Source of the DNA: Streptomyces dioscori
GTDB taxonomy: Bacteria > Actinomycetota > Actinomycetes > Streptomycetales > Streptomycetaceae
Direction of reading: 5' to 3'
Assembly (NCBI RefSeq): GCF_003024195.1
Contig: NZ_KZ679040.1
Location: 350,121-414,120, forward strand
Length of the DNA stretch: 64,000 nucleotides
Shown piece after piece: positions 29,024 to 36,369 of the stretch (positions are counted from its first letter, which is position 1; every line of letters starts with the position of its first letter). The position numbers and the translations under genes were made by a program. The notes under the pieces are model-generated. The model saw only the letters and a list, made by a program, of their open reading frames with translations, searched no databases and was not told where the DNA came from.

Positions 29024-29073
29024 CGACGCTCCACCTCCTTGTGGATCATCCCGGATGTTCTTGAAACAGCTTA

Positions 29074-29121
29074 TGGAAACGATTACATGCGTGATGCTGA
29101 AGCGATTGGAATCGATTACAT
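29074..29121. promoter_or_regulatory. Paired RbsR operators
   Basis: TGGAAACGATTACAT (29074-29088) and TGGAATCGATTACAT (29107-29121) differ at one base. Each has the LacI-family layout around a central CG. The centres are 33 bp apart, about three helical turns, and both face the rbsR start 51 bases away. Confidence 0.65.
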
Positions 29122-29194
29122 CGAACTTTGGCAAGCCCCTGAGACCGGATCGTGATGATGGCTGGGTGCGCCTCGCGATGCCATGGCCAGTGCG

Positions 29195-29223
29195 TTGCGA
29201 TATTCGCAAGGCGCGGTTACGGT
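29195..29223 (+). promoter_or_regulatory. Leaderless promoter with operator for the ImmA/PIN pair
   Basis: TTGCGA (29195-29200), a 17-base spacer and TACGGT (29218-29223) form a promoter. The predicted first base is the A of the ATG at 29230, six bases after the -10 box, so the mRNA would be leaderless. The -35 box is the left arm of a perfect inverted repeat TTGCGA-TAT-TCGCAA (29195-29209), a natural site for the HTH protein encoded next. Confidence 0.6.
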
Positions 29224-29229
29224 GGGTGC

Positions 29230-30426
29230 ATGTCTGATTCTGTGATCGATCGTGTGCGCAGAGTGATAGAGGCGACTTCGGTGAGTCAGGCCGCCTTCGC
29301 CGAGAAGGTGGGGCTCACGCCCGACAAGTTGTCCAAGTCCCTGGCGGGGGTCCGCCGTTTCACCTCGCTCGACCTGGCGTTGATCGCCGAGGCGGGCGGC
29401 AGGACCGTGGACTGGCTGCTCACGGGACGTGAGCCGCTGCGTCCGGCGTTCGCGGCCCGGACCACCGCCGAGGCGACTCCCCGGCGGGGCCGCGTCAGCG
29501 ATGCCGCGGACCGTTTCACGGCGGCGTACGAGGTGTTGGAGCTGCTGGGCAGGCCGCCGAAGCTGCCACCGATGCCCTCGGTGCGTCCGGACATCAAGCG
29601 TTTCGTCGACCAGGGGCGGCAGTTGGCCCAGGACGCCGTCGGTGTGCTCACCGCGGCGGACGGCCACCGGACCGTGGCCGGACTGGAGACCGACGTGCTG
29701 ATCACGGCCTGTACGCAGGCGTTCGGCGTGGACGTCGCGGTCACGTGTCTGCCCGACGCCGTGGACGGGCTCACCTGGCAGACGGACACGTTCCGGCTCA
29801 TCCTCATCGGGCCCACGGAGACCTGGACCCGACAGAGGTTCACCCTCGCTCACGAACTCGGTCACATCCTGGCCCGCGACGCCCAGGAGCTCGTCGTCGA
29901 GTCGCATGTCGCCCCCGGGCGGCAGAAGGACCTGACCGAGGTGCGGGCCAACGTCTTCGCCGCCAACCTCCTGATGCCCGCGCCCGAGATCCGTGACCGG
30001 TTCCGCCAGGTGGCGGACCGGCACGGCAGACTCACCGTCGAGGCGTTCTCCGAGCTGGTCGTGGCCTTCAAGGTCTCGCCCAGCGCGCTGAGCGCACGGT
30101 TGAGTCAACTGCGCCTCATCGACGCGAAGTCGGAGCCGGCGGTCCACCACAGGGGTCTGACCACGGAGATCTGCCATCTGCTCGCGGGTGCGACAGACGC
30201 CTTCCAGCGACAGCTCGCCTGGGCCGCGGCCCAGCGCTTCCCCGTACGTCTCGTGGCCGCCCTGTACAAGTGCTACGCAGAGGGGGAGACGACGCTCCGG
30301 CCTCTCGCGTCACTGCTGGGCATGGACGTGGACCAGCTGCACGACCTGCTCGACCCGGCCGAGCCCGACATCCCGGAAGCCGCCGTCGGGGAAGTGGAAG
30401 AAGGGGACCTGATCTTCCAGCCATGA
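29230..30426 (+). CDS. HTH and ImmA/IrrE (COG2856) metallopeptidase-like protein
   Basis: This 398-residue cytoplasmic protein has an XRE-type helix-turn-helix at residues 14-45 (VSQAAFAEKVGLTPDKLSKS). The zinc-peptidase motif is RFTLAHELGHIL (HExxH), followed by EVRANVFAANLLMPA, which supplies the third ligand; both are classic for ImmA/IrrE. A further C-terminal region of about 120 residues is helical. Known members cleave or antagonise a partner repressor, or act as antitoxins fused to Xre domains. Its stop overlaps the next gene (ATGA), which encodes a PIN-like protein. That arrangement is typical of toxin-antitoxin or defence pairs, with this protein as probable antitoxin and autorepressor. 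Confidence 0.85.
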   Translation: MSDSVIDRVRRVIEATSVSQAAFAEKVGLTPDKLSKSLAGVRRFTSLDLALIAEAGGRTVDWLLTGREPLRPAFAARTTAEATPRRGRVSDAADRFTAAYEVLELLGRPPKLPPMPSVRPDIKRFVDQGRQLAQDAVGVLTAADGHRTVAGLETDVLITACTQAFGVDVAVTCLPDAVDGLTWQTDTFRLILIGPTETWTRQRFTLAHELGHILARDAQELVVESHVAPGRQKDLTEVRANVFAANLLMPAPEIRDRFRQVADRHGRLTVEAFSELVVAFKVSPSALSARLSQLRLIDAKSEPAVHHRGLTTEICHLLAGATDAFQRQLAWAAAQRFPVRLVAALYKCYAEGETTLRPLASLLGMDVDQLHDLLDPAEPDIPEAAVGEVEEGDLIFQP

Positions 30427-30965
30427 GACTCTGCTGGTTTCCGGACAACACTGTCCTGTGCAACTTCGCGGTCGTCGACCGTGTGCCCCTGCTGGAGAAG
30501 GTGCTCGACGGGCGTGGCCGCTGGACCGAGGCCGTGGCCCACGAGGCCGAGCAATCCGCCCGGTACCTCCCTCGATTACGGGAGGTCATGTCGCTCGGCA
30601 TGCTCGGCGAGCCGATCGCGATCACGGACGTCGAGGAGATCGCCGCGGTCGACCGCCTGCGCCGGGCGGTCTTCGGTGGCGTCGCGTCACTGCCCACCAA
30701 GCACCTCGGCGAGGCCGAGACCTGTGTCCTCATCACCATGCGCCCGGATTTCCGTGATGCGGTGTGGATCACCGACGACCGGTCGGCCGGCACGTACGCG
30801 CGGCGGAAAGGCATCACCACCAAGGAAACCTTCGACCTCATGAACGAGGCCGTGGTCGGTGGGCTGATCGGTGCCGTGGACGGTCATGACCTGCTCCACC
30901 GGATGGTGGCAGCCGATCGCCATCTGCATCGCGTTTCCGTACGTCCCGACGAGTTGATGCGCTGA
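30423..30965 (+). CDS. PIN-like domain protein, putative toxin nuclease
   Basis: This 180-residue protein shows the spaced acidic residues of PIN nucleases: FPDNTVLCNFA near the N-terminus, AVAHEAEQS, GEAETCVLITM and WITDDRSAG. These would bind metal and cut RNA. The ATG overlaps the stop of the ImmA/IrrE gene. Codon 52 (30576-30578) is TTA, so full expression should need the bldA leucyl-tRNA and come late in growth. Toxin activity is inferred from fold and pairing. A housekeeping nuclease is the main alternative. Confidence 0.72.
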   Translation: MRLCWFPDNTVLCNFAVVDRVPLLEKVLDGRGRWTEAVAHEAEQSARYLPRLREVMSLGMLGEPIAITDVEEIAAVDRLRRAVFGGVASLPTKHLGEAETCVLITMRPDFRDAVWITDDRSAGTYARRKGITTKETFDLMNEAVVGGLIGAVDGHDLLHRMVAADRHLHRVSVRPDELMR

Positions 30966-31122
30966 GTGTGTCCGGCCGGCGTATCGGGTGGGCGGCTGCG
31001 CCGGTGCCGGCATCGGGGTGGGTGGGCCGGGCCCCGGCCCCTCCTTAGCCCTGGAGCCTCCGGGGGGGGCTCGCAGCGTGACGGCCGGGTGAATTTCGTC
31101 GGAATGGGGAATTGTTGGCGCG

Positions 31123-31151
31123 TTTACCATTTCGCGCCGCGGATTTATCAG
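31123..31151 (+). promoter_or_regulatory. Probable promoter of the RTX-like gene
   Basis: TTTACC (31123-31128) and TATCAG (31146-31151) are 17 bases apart in an AT-richer stretch. A start near 31158 would leave a 44-base leader to the GTG at 31202. The upstream part of the gap (30966-31110) shows nothing else. Confidence 0.45.
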
Positions 31152-31201
31152 CGAGTTGGTGCACAACTAAGCGGCCTTATCGCCGCGGTGGTCTTCGTCC
31201 T

Positions 31202-31705
31202 GTGCGCGCCCTATCGCTTCTGGCGCCGATTGTCGGCATCGGACTGGCTCTCCCGCTTTCCCTCGCCGGAACGGCGGGTGCGGCGGAATCGACGGCCACG
31301 GCCGTGGTCAACGAGTACGGCTGGCAGTTCGCGTACACGGCCGCCCCTGGTCAGGCCAATCAGGTGGCCGTCACGCAGTCGTACAGCGACGACCGCACGC
31401 AATACATTTACGTAATCGACGATGTCGTCCCGATAGCCGCCGGAAACGGATGCAGCTATCCCGACGGTGCGGACCTGGCAAAGGTCACCCGCGCGGTTGA
31501 GAATATCGAGAGTCAGTCCTCGTGCGCGGCTCTGGAGGCGGACCTCGGTGACGGGAACGACACTGGATCCGCCGAGAATCGAACTGATCAGGTCTTCTCC
31601 TGCAACTCCGTCGAGTTGGGTCTTGGCAACGACAAGCTGTACGGCGGGGCGGGCACGGACACGATCTCCGGGGGAGCGGGCACGAATGTGATCGTGCAGG
31701 ACTGA
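31202..31705 (+). CDS. Secreted protein with RTX-type calcium-binding repeats
   Basis: This protein is 167 residues long from the GTG at 31202. Residues 1-28 are a signal peptide (VRALSLLAPIVGIGLALPL, cleavage near GAA-E). The middle domain contains two Cys pairs (NGCSYP, QSSCAAL, VFSCNSV). The C-terminus has nonapeptide-like RTX repeats LGLGNDKLYGGAGTDTISGG. RTX repeats fold on calcium outside the cell. A TTG at 31112 would extend the frame, but a promoter predicted at 31123-31151 lies inside that extension, so I prefer 31202. The family of the middle domain is unknown. Confidence 0.65.
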   Translation: MRALSLLAPIVGIGLALPLSLAGTAGAAESTATAVVNEYGWQFAYTAAPGQANQVAVTQSYSDDRTQYIYVIDDVVPIAAGNGCSYPDGADLAKVTRAVENIESQSSCAALEADLGDGNDTGSAENRTDQVFSCNSVELGLGNDKLYGGAGTDTISGGAGTNVIVQD

Positions 31706-31722
31706 CGATCGCGCACGATCAG

Positions 31723-31752
31723 GGGGCCGCGCGGATGCTTCGCGCGGCGCCC
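31723..31752. terminator. Hairpin between convergent genes
   Basis: CCGCGCG (31727-31733) pairs with CGCGCGG (31741-31747) across a seven-base loop, with further G-C pairing outside. It lies just after the RTX-like gene and before the end of the opposite small gene, so it can serve both. Confidence 0.5.
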
Positions 31753-31768
31753 TGTGGTGACGCGAGCC

Positions 31769-31960
31769 TCAGAGGAGGTGGTCGGCTTTGCCGGCTTTGA
31801 TGTCGAGGATGAGGGTGCGGAGGGCTTCGCGGGTGTCGGTGAGGGGGGTGTCTTCGGCGCCGGTGACGGCTATGTAGGCGGCGCCGTCCTGGTCGGTGCC
31901 GAGGCGGAAACAGCTTGCTCCCTCGCCGCAGAAGGGGTCTTCCCACGTGATGTCGGCCAT
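31769..31960 (-). CDS. Small acidic partner of an XRE regulator
   Basis: This 63-residue acidic protein (MADITWEDPFCGEGASCFRL and a C-terminal helix TREALRTLILDIKAGKAD) lies 11 bases after the XRE/DUF5753 gene in the same direction. AGGAG stands nine bases before the ATG. It occupies the place usually held by DUF397 proteins and shares the W-x-G-x-x-C pattern loosely, so it is probably the cognate regulator of the XRE protein. Confidence 0.75.
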   Translation of the reverse strand: MADITWEDPFCGEGASCFRLGTDQDGAAYIAVTGAEDTPLTDTREALRTLILDIKAGKADHLL

Positions 31961-31971
31961 GTGAATGCTCC

Positions 31972-32823
31972 TCACAGTTCGCGGGCGATGTCGCGGATGA
32001 AGTCGCGTGACGCGTCCGGTGTCATAGCGAGCCGCTCCATCCAGTCGAGGTGGGCTCGGTACTTGGTCAACTGCGCCTCGCCGCACAGGAATTCCGGGCC
32101 GTGCGAGCTGTCGATCTGCGCGGTGTCCAACTGCTGCACCGGGCCTTCGAGGTAGTTGACTGTCTGCCCGGCCCCGGGAAACGTGCCCGCGGCGAACGGG
32201 AGTACCAACAGCCGCACGGCCGGGCGCTCGCAGATGCCGAGCAGGTGGTCGAGTTGAGCGCGCGCGACCTTGCGGCCGCCGAACTGCATGCGCAACGCCG
32301 CCTCATGGACGATGCCCACGTATTCGGCAGGGTTCTCGCCCGCCAATACCTGCTGCCGCTCGGCGCGGTAGGCGAGACGCAGCGCGATCTCGTGATCGGG
32401 GAGCGGGGGCAGCACGGCCCTGAAGAGTTCGAGCGCGTGATCGCTGGTCTGGAACAGGCCCGGAATGTGTGCGGTGTGCGCCGTGCGCATGCGGACCGCG
32501 TGGAACTCCAACTCGGCGATGTCCAAGAGGCCAGCGGAGAGGGACCCGCGGTACCGCTCCCACCACCCGCGCCCGTTGGGTCGGGTCATGCTCACCAAGG
32601 CCTCGACATACGTCTGGTCCGAGCAGTCGCAGTTGCAGGCGAGGGTGCGCAGCCTCTCCGGGCTGATGGTGCGGATGCCGGTTTCGATGTTGGAGATCTT
32701 TGCCCGGTCGAGACCGAGCAGGCCGGCCGCCTGGTCAGCCGTTATCCCTGCCGCCATCCGCATCTTGCGCAGCTCGCTGCCCAGGCGCCGTTGGCGCTCC
32801 GTGGTGGCTGTCCTCGGTGGCAT
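31972..32823 (-). CDS. XRE-family regulator with DUF5753 domain
   Basis: This 283-residue protein has an N-terminal HTH (LRKMRMAAGITADQAAGLLG, then LDRAKISNIETG) and a DUF5753 domain (AHIPGLFQTSDHALELFRAV, then IVHEAALRMQFGG and LLVLPFAAGTFPG). AAGGA six bases before the ATG at 32823 fixes the start. It forms a WhiJ-type locus with the small acidic gene downstream and the divergent ATP-binding gene. A perfect 8-bp inverted repeat lies 55 bases upstream. Confidence 0.88.
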   Translation of the reverse strand: MPPRTATTERQRRLGSELRKMRMAAGITADQAAGLLGLDRAKISNIETGIRTISPERLRTLACNCDCSDQTYVEALVSMTRPNGRGWWERYRGSLSAGLLDIAELEFHAVRMRTAHTAHIPGLFQTSDHALELFRAVLPPLPDHEIALRLAYRAERQQVLAGENPAEYVGIVHEAALRMQFGGRKVARAQLDHLLGICERPAVRLLVLPFAAGTFPGAGQTVNYLEGPVQQLDTAQIDSSHGPEFLCGEAQLTKYRAHLDWMERLAMTPDASRDFIRDIAREL

Positions 32824-32877
32824 GGCCGTCCTTCCGCGATCGTGGTGAGCAGTCTGCCGCCTTACAGATCCGCCGGA

Positions 32878-32909
32878 CCACGAACGGGTTGATTTCAGCA
32901 AGTTCGTGG
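32878..32909. promoter_or_regulatory. Inverted repeat in the XRE/ATPase divergent region
   Basis: CCACGAAC (32878-32885) is the exact inverse of GTTCGTGG (32902-32909), with 16 bases between. It is placed to control both the XRE gene (minus) and the ATP-binding gene (plus). Confidence 0.4.
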
Positions 32910-33085
32910 CAATGAAACCATGCTGTGCTCTACTTTGAGTGACGCATCAGCTACGTACAGCGGTCGGCAGTGCATCACCCGAGCCCACCCGCACCCCCTC
33001 CCCGGAGGGGTCGGCCCGCGTCAGGGAGACGAGCCACCGGTCGCCGTAACGGCATTCACGAGTCGAGTCCATGAGGGAGTACCCC

Positions 33086-33529
33086 GTGCCCGAAACCACC
33101 TCCGCCTGCCCCGTCCCACCCCCGCCCGCCGCCTGGGGCTGTCACCTGCATCTCACCAACGACCCCCGCGCCCCACACATCGCCCGCCACACCATCCGTA
33201 CCGCCCTCCGTGGCTACGGATGTGCGTCGGAACTGACCGACACCGCCGAGCTGTTGACCTCCGAGCTGGTCTCGAACGCCGTGCAGCACTCCGACGGCCC
33301 CGTCACCGTCAGACTCCGTACCCGCCGCGGAGTCGTCCGGATCGGGGTCATGGACAACCACCCGGAACTCCCCGACCCCTTGCCCTGCACCACCGGCCAG
33401 GACTTCGGCCGGGGCCTGTTCCTCGTCGACGCCCTGGCCGACGCCTGGGGGCGCTATCCCCTTGCCGCCCGCTCCAGGGCCACCGGCTGGAAAGTGGTGT
33501 GGTTCGAACTGGACGCCGTACCCGCGTGA
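33086..33529 (+). CDS. ATP-binding protein, anti-sigma-factor kinase type (HATPase_c_2)
   Basis: This 147-residue protein has the Bergerat ATP-binding fold: N-box ELLTSELVSNAVQHSDG, G1 box VMDNHPEL and G2 box GRGLFLVDALADAWG. Such small proteins of Streptomyces resemble RsbW/SpoIIAB anti-sigma kinases and are found beside WhiJ-type XRE genes. AGGGAG six bases before the GTG at 33086 supports that start; an ATG at 33071 overlaps that ribosome site. It would act in the cytoplasm on an unknown sigma or anti-anti-sigma partner. Confidence 0.85.
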   Translation: MPETTSACPVPPPPAAWGCHLHLTNDPRAPHIARHTIRTALRGYGCASELTDTAELLTSELVSNAVQHSDGPVTVRLRTRRGVVRIGVMDNHPELPDPLPCTTGQDFGRGLFLVDALADAWGRYPLAARSRATGWKVVWFELDAVPA

Positions 33530-33677
33530 CGTACCGGGGCGGCCCGCGTTGGGGCCGCCGTCCCAAGCCGGGCCGCTTCACTCGATCGCATGACTGACCT
33601 GCTGTTTTGTCCTGGGCCGTGCGTTGGGTTCGAGATTGTCGGGGAAACGGTGCGGGGCAGTGCGATCCAGGAGCGGG

Positions 33678-34553
33678 ATGACCTTGCGGGCACGAATGGG
33701 ACGGCACCAGGGACCAGGCGCCCGGCAGCATCCGCCCGACGACCCCCGACAGCGACGGCTTCTCTGGTTCAAGCGGGCCGTCGGCAGCGCGTTCGCTCTC
33801 GTCCTCGCTCCCGTTCTCGTGCTGGTCGTCGGGGAATGGCTGTCGTCGGACGCCGACGGCAACTCCGTCGAGGCGCCGGGGCCGTCACCGTCCAAGCCGG
33901 CGGGGCCCGACTTCGACGTGCTGCCCCGGCTGATGGACGAGCCCGGCTGCACGGCCTTCGCCGACGCCCTCACCTCTCCCGAGGACCGGGCGGAACTCAG
34001 TACACAGCCCGACGTCGGCGCGGTGAGCAGGAGGAACAACGGCGTCCGCGCCGCGGAGCTGAACGTCAGCGTCACCTTGCAGGGCGGCGACCGCGCGCTC
34101 ACCATCGAGTCGATCGACATCGAGCCGCAGACCCCCCGCCCGACGGCCCCGCTCAACGGGAGCCTCATCTGCGAGCCCACCTCGGGAGGAGTGCCGAAGA
34201 TCGAGTTGCACGCCGACATGGATGCCGTGAAGCCGGCGTTTCGCAGCAAGGACTCCGGTGGCGCACCGTACTTCCGCGACAACGCCATCACGCTCACCCC
34301 GCACGAACAGGTGCCGCTGCACGTGACGTTCAGCGCTCGGCGGGGCTACCGCGCCTTCGAACTGGTCGTCCACTACACGATCGCGGGCAAACACGGGAAG
34401 CGTGTCGTTCCCGCACCCGAAGGCAGCCGGTGGGCCGTGACGGCCCTGAACAAGACATACGGATCGGTCTACGACGGCACCCTCGGCGGCCCGTTCCAGT
34501 TCTCCGAGGAGGCCGACCAGTGCGGACGGGCACCGAAACCGGTGGGCTGCTGA
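33678..34553 (+). CDS. Single-pass membrane protein of unknown function
   Basis: This 291-residue protein has a basic cytoplasmic N-terminus and one membrane helix near residues 36-56 (VGSAFALVLAPVLVLVVGEW). A Pro/Ser linker leads to an extracellular domain of about 220 residues, beta-rich by eye (AELNVSVTLQGGDRALTIES, HVTFSARRGYRAFELVVHY). AGGAG precedes the ATG at 33678. The stop overlaps the start of the lipoprotein gene by one base (TGATG), so the two are made together and probably work together on the cell surface. Family unknown. Confidence 0.7.
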   Translation: MTLRARMGRHQGPGARQHPPDDPRQRRLLWFKRAVGSAFALVLAPVLVLVVGEWLSSDADGNSVEAPGPSPSKPAGPDFDVLPRLMDEPGCTAFADALTSPEDRAELSTQPDVGAVSRRNNGVRAAELNVSVTLQGGDRALTIESIDIEPQTPRPTAPLNGSLICEPTSGGVPKIELHADMDAVKPAFRSKDSGGAPYFRDNAITLTPHEQVPLHVTFSARRGYRAFELVVHYTIAGKHGKRVVPAPEGSRWAVTALNKTYGSVYDGTLGGPFQFSEEADQCGRAPKPVGC

Positions 34554-36208
34554 TGCGCCGCCCCGCTCCCGCCCCCTGGGCCGTGGCGGCGCTCGCCCTC
34601 CTCACTTTCGCCGCGTGCACCGGAACCGGAACCAACGGTTCGGGCGGGGCCGCCGGGGGCGGGAAACCGGGGTCGTCCGTGCGCGCGGACGCGTTCGAGA
34701 CCGTCTGGTCGCGGTCGGTCCGCGGCGAGCCGGGAGTTCCGGCAGTGACGGACGACGTGGTGCTCGTCCCGCACGGCCACCTGATCGATGTACGTGACCC
34801 GCGCACGGGGAAGAGCCGCCGGACCGTGCGGGCGGACCCGGTGGACCGGATCGCGAGCGTCGGCCTCAGCGGTGACGTGATCGTGGCCCGTGCCGAGCGG
34901 TACGCCTCCGTCGCCCTTCAGGGTTTCGACCTGCGTACCGGCAGAAAGTTGTGGGCGAAGTGGTACGGGACCGGCGCGATCGTCCGGCCGGGGGACGGGC
35001 CCGAGCTGCCCGTCCAGGGGCCGGTCGTCGTCACCGGGCGCGGTATCGCGATCCACGCCCATGACGGTCGCGTCACCGGTCTGAACCCCAGGACCGGGGA
35101 CCCCGCCTGGCAGCAGCAGGCGGGGTGCGACAGCGAGGACTACGTGGCGGACTACACGGTGGCCGCCACCACCCGTTACTCCGTCATGCTCTGCTCGAAG
35201 GGCACCCGACACGTGCTCACGGCGCTGGACCCGCGCGACGGTCACCGCGTCTGGCGGGCGGACATGACGGACCGCGGTGGCCGCAGGACGTTCTCCACCC
35301 AAGAGGACGTCATCGGCGTGCGGTCCCCTGACGCGCACAACCACAGAGCCGCCTTCACCCTCTTCGACGAGTCCGGTGACCGCCTGGCCACCGGCACGGT
35401 GAAGGACCCGGTGGGGGACATCCGGACCGTGGGCCGGGTCGGTGACACGGTGTACTTCCATGACGGACGGCACCTGCGCGCGTTCCGGACCGACGGGTCG
35501 CAGCTGTGGCGCCAGACGGCCCCCCAGGACCTGGTGGCGACCGCCCGGGCCGTCGTCTCCGACGGCGAGAACCGCGAACCGGACATGGTGACGCGCACAG
35601 GCGTGAGCGTGGTCATCGGCCTGTCCGGCAAGGAGCGGGCCATTCTGCCGTGGCCACTGCGCGGCGAACTCGTGGGCGCGAGCGGCGAACACTTCATCAT
35701 CCGCGGCCGTGAGGAGGACGGCGCCCGTTACACGGCGCTGCGCCTGACACGGCGGGACTTCGAGGAACCGGCCCTGGGCGGGGTCGCGCCCTCGGACTGG
35801 CCGGACGCCTGCTCCCTGATCTCGGACGAACAGCTCGAAGGGCTGGGCGGGGACTATGTGCGGCTTCCGGTCGGCAGCAGTCGCACCGTCTTCGGCGTTC
35901 GGCTGCCGCATGCGACACGGTGCCGGTTCGTCCCGGAGTCGGGACCCGACAAGGACATCTTCGTGGTCACCCTGCGGTGGGTGTCCGCCGACGCCGACAC
36001 GGCCCGGGAGCTCTCCGTGAGCGACCTCTCCTGGGACACCGGAGTGCGGCGACTGAACCCGAGCGGCCATCTCGTCACGGACCCCGGGGTGATCGGGCTG
36101 GCACTGGGATGGCCCGCTGTCGTGGCCTCCGGGCGCAACCTCATCGAGGTCGACGCGGCGAAGAACGAGAAACTGGTCCGAAGGATCGCCTCGATGCTGA
36201 CCGGCTGA
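34553..36208 (+). CDS. Lipoprotein with PQQ-like beta-propeller
   Basis: This 551-residue surface lipoprotein has the signal MRRPAPAPWAVAALALLTFA, with lipobox FAAC at Cys21-22. The propeller shows repeated blade motifs: LIDVRDPRTGKSR, GFDLRTGRKLWAKW, VTGLNPRTGDPAWQQQ, LTALDPRDGHRVWRA and LRAFRTDGSQLWRQ. The last 150 residues (DACSLISDEQLEGLGGDY with conserved Cys) look like a DUF3558-type domain, an uncommon combination. Blades of this kind bind partners more often than PQQ; nothing shows enzyme activity. It is coupled to the membrane protein gene upstream. Confidence 0.78.
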   Translation: MRRPAPAPWAVAALALLTFAACTGTGTNGSGGAAGGGKPGSSVRADAFETVWSRSVRGEPGVPAVTDDVVLVPHGHLIDVRDPRTGKSRRTVRADPVDRIASVGLSGDVIVARAERYASVALQGFDLRTGRKLWAKWYGTGAIVRPGDGPELPVQGPVVVTGRGIAIHAHDGRVTGLNPRTGDPAWQQQAGCDSEDYVADYTVAATTRYSVMLCSKGTRHVLTALDPRDGHRVWRADMTDRGGRRTFSTQEDVIGVRSPDAHNHRAAFTLFDESGDRLATGTVKDPVGDIRTVGRVGDTVYFHDGRHLRAFRTDGSQLWRQTAPQDLVATARAVVSDGENREPDMVTRTGVSVVIGLSGKERAILPWPLRGELVGASGEHFIIRGREEDGARYTALRLTRRDFEEPALGGVAPSDWPDACSLISDEQLEGLGGDYVRLPVGSSRTVFGVRLPHATRCRFVPESGPDKDIFVVTLRWVSADADTARELSVSDLSWDTGVRRLNPSGHLVTDPGVIGLALGWPAVVASGRNLIEVDAAKNEKLVRRIASMLTG

Positions 36209-36369
36209 CCAGCTGACCGGCTGAACGCCGCACGGTGAGCGGGGCCGAGCCGCAACTGCCGCGCCGGTCAGTCGAGTTGAGTGTCGAGTGGAGTGGCGGT
36301 CGTGTGGGAGGCTGTGGCCAGCCGTACGCAGACAACCGGCTGTGGCGGTGGTCGAAAGGAGTGCGCAGC

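Noticed and set aside
31112..31201. TTG start that would lengthen the RTX-like protein by 30 residues
   Set aside because: It would place the predicted promoter inside the coding region and put a charged stretch ahead of a good signal peptide.
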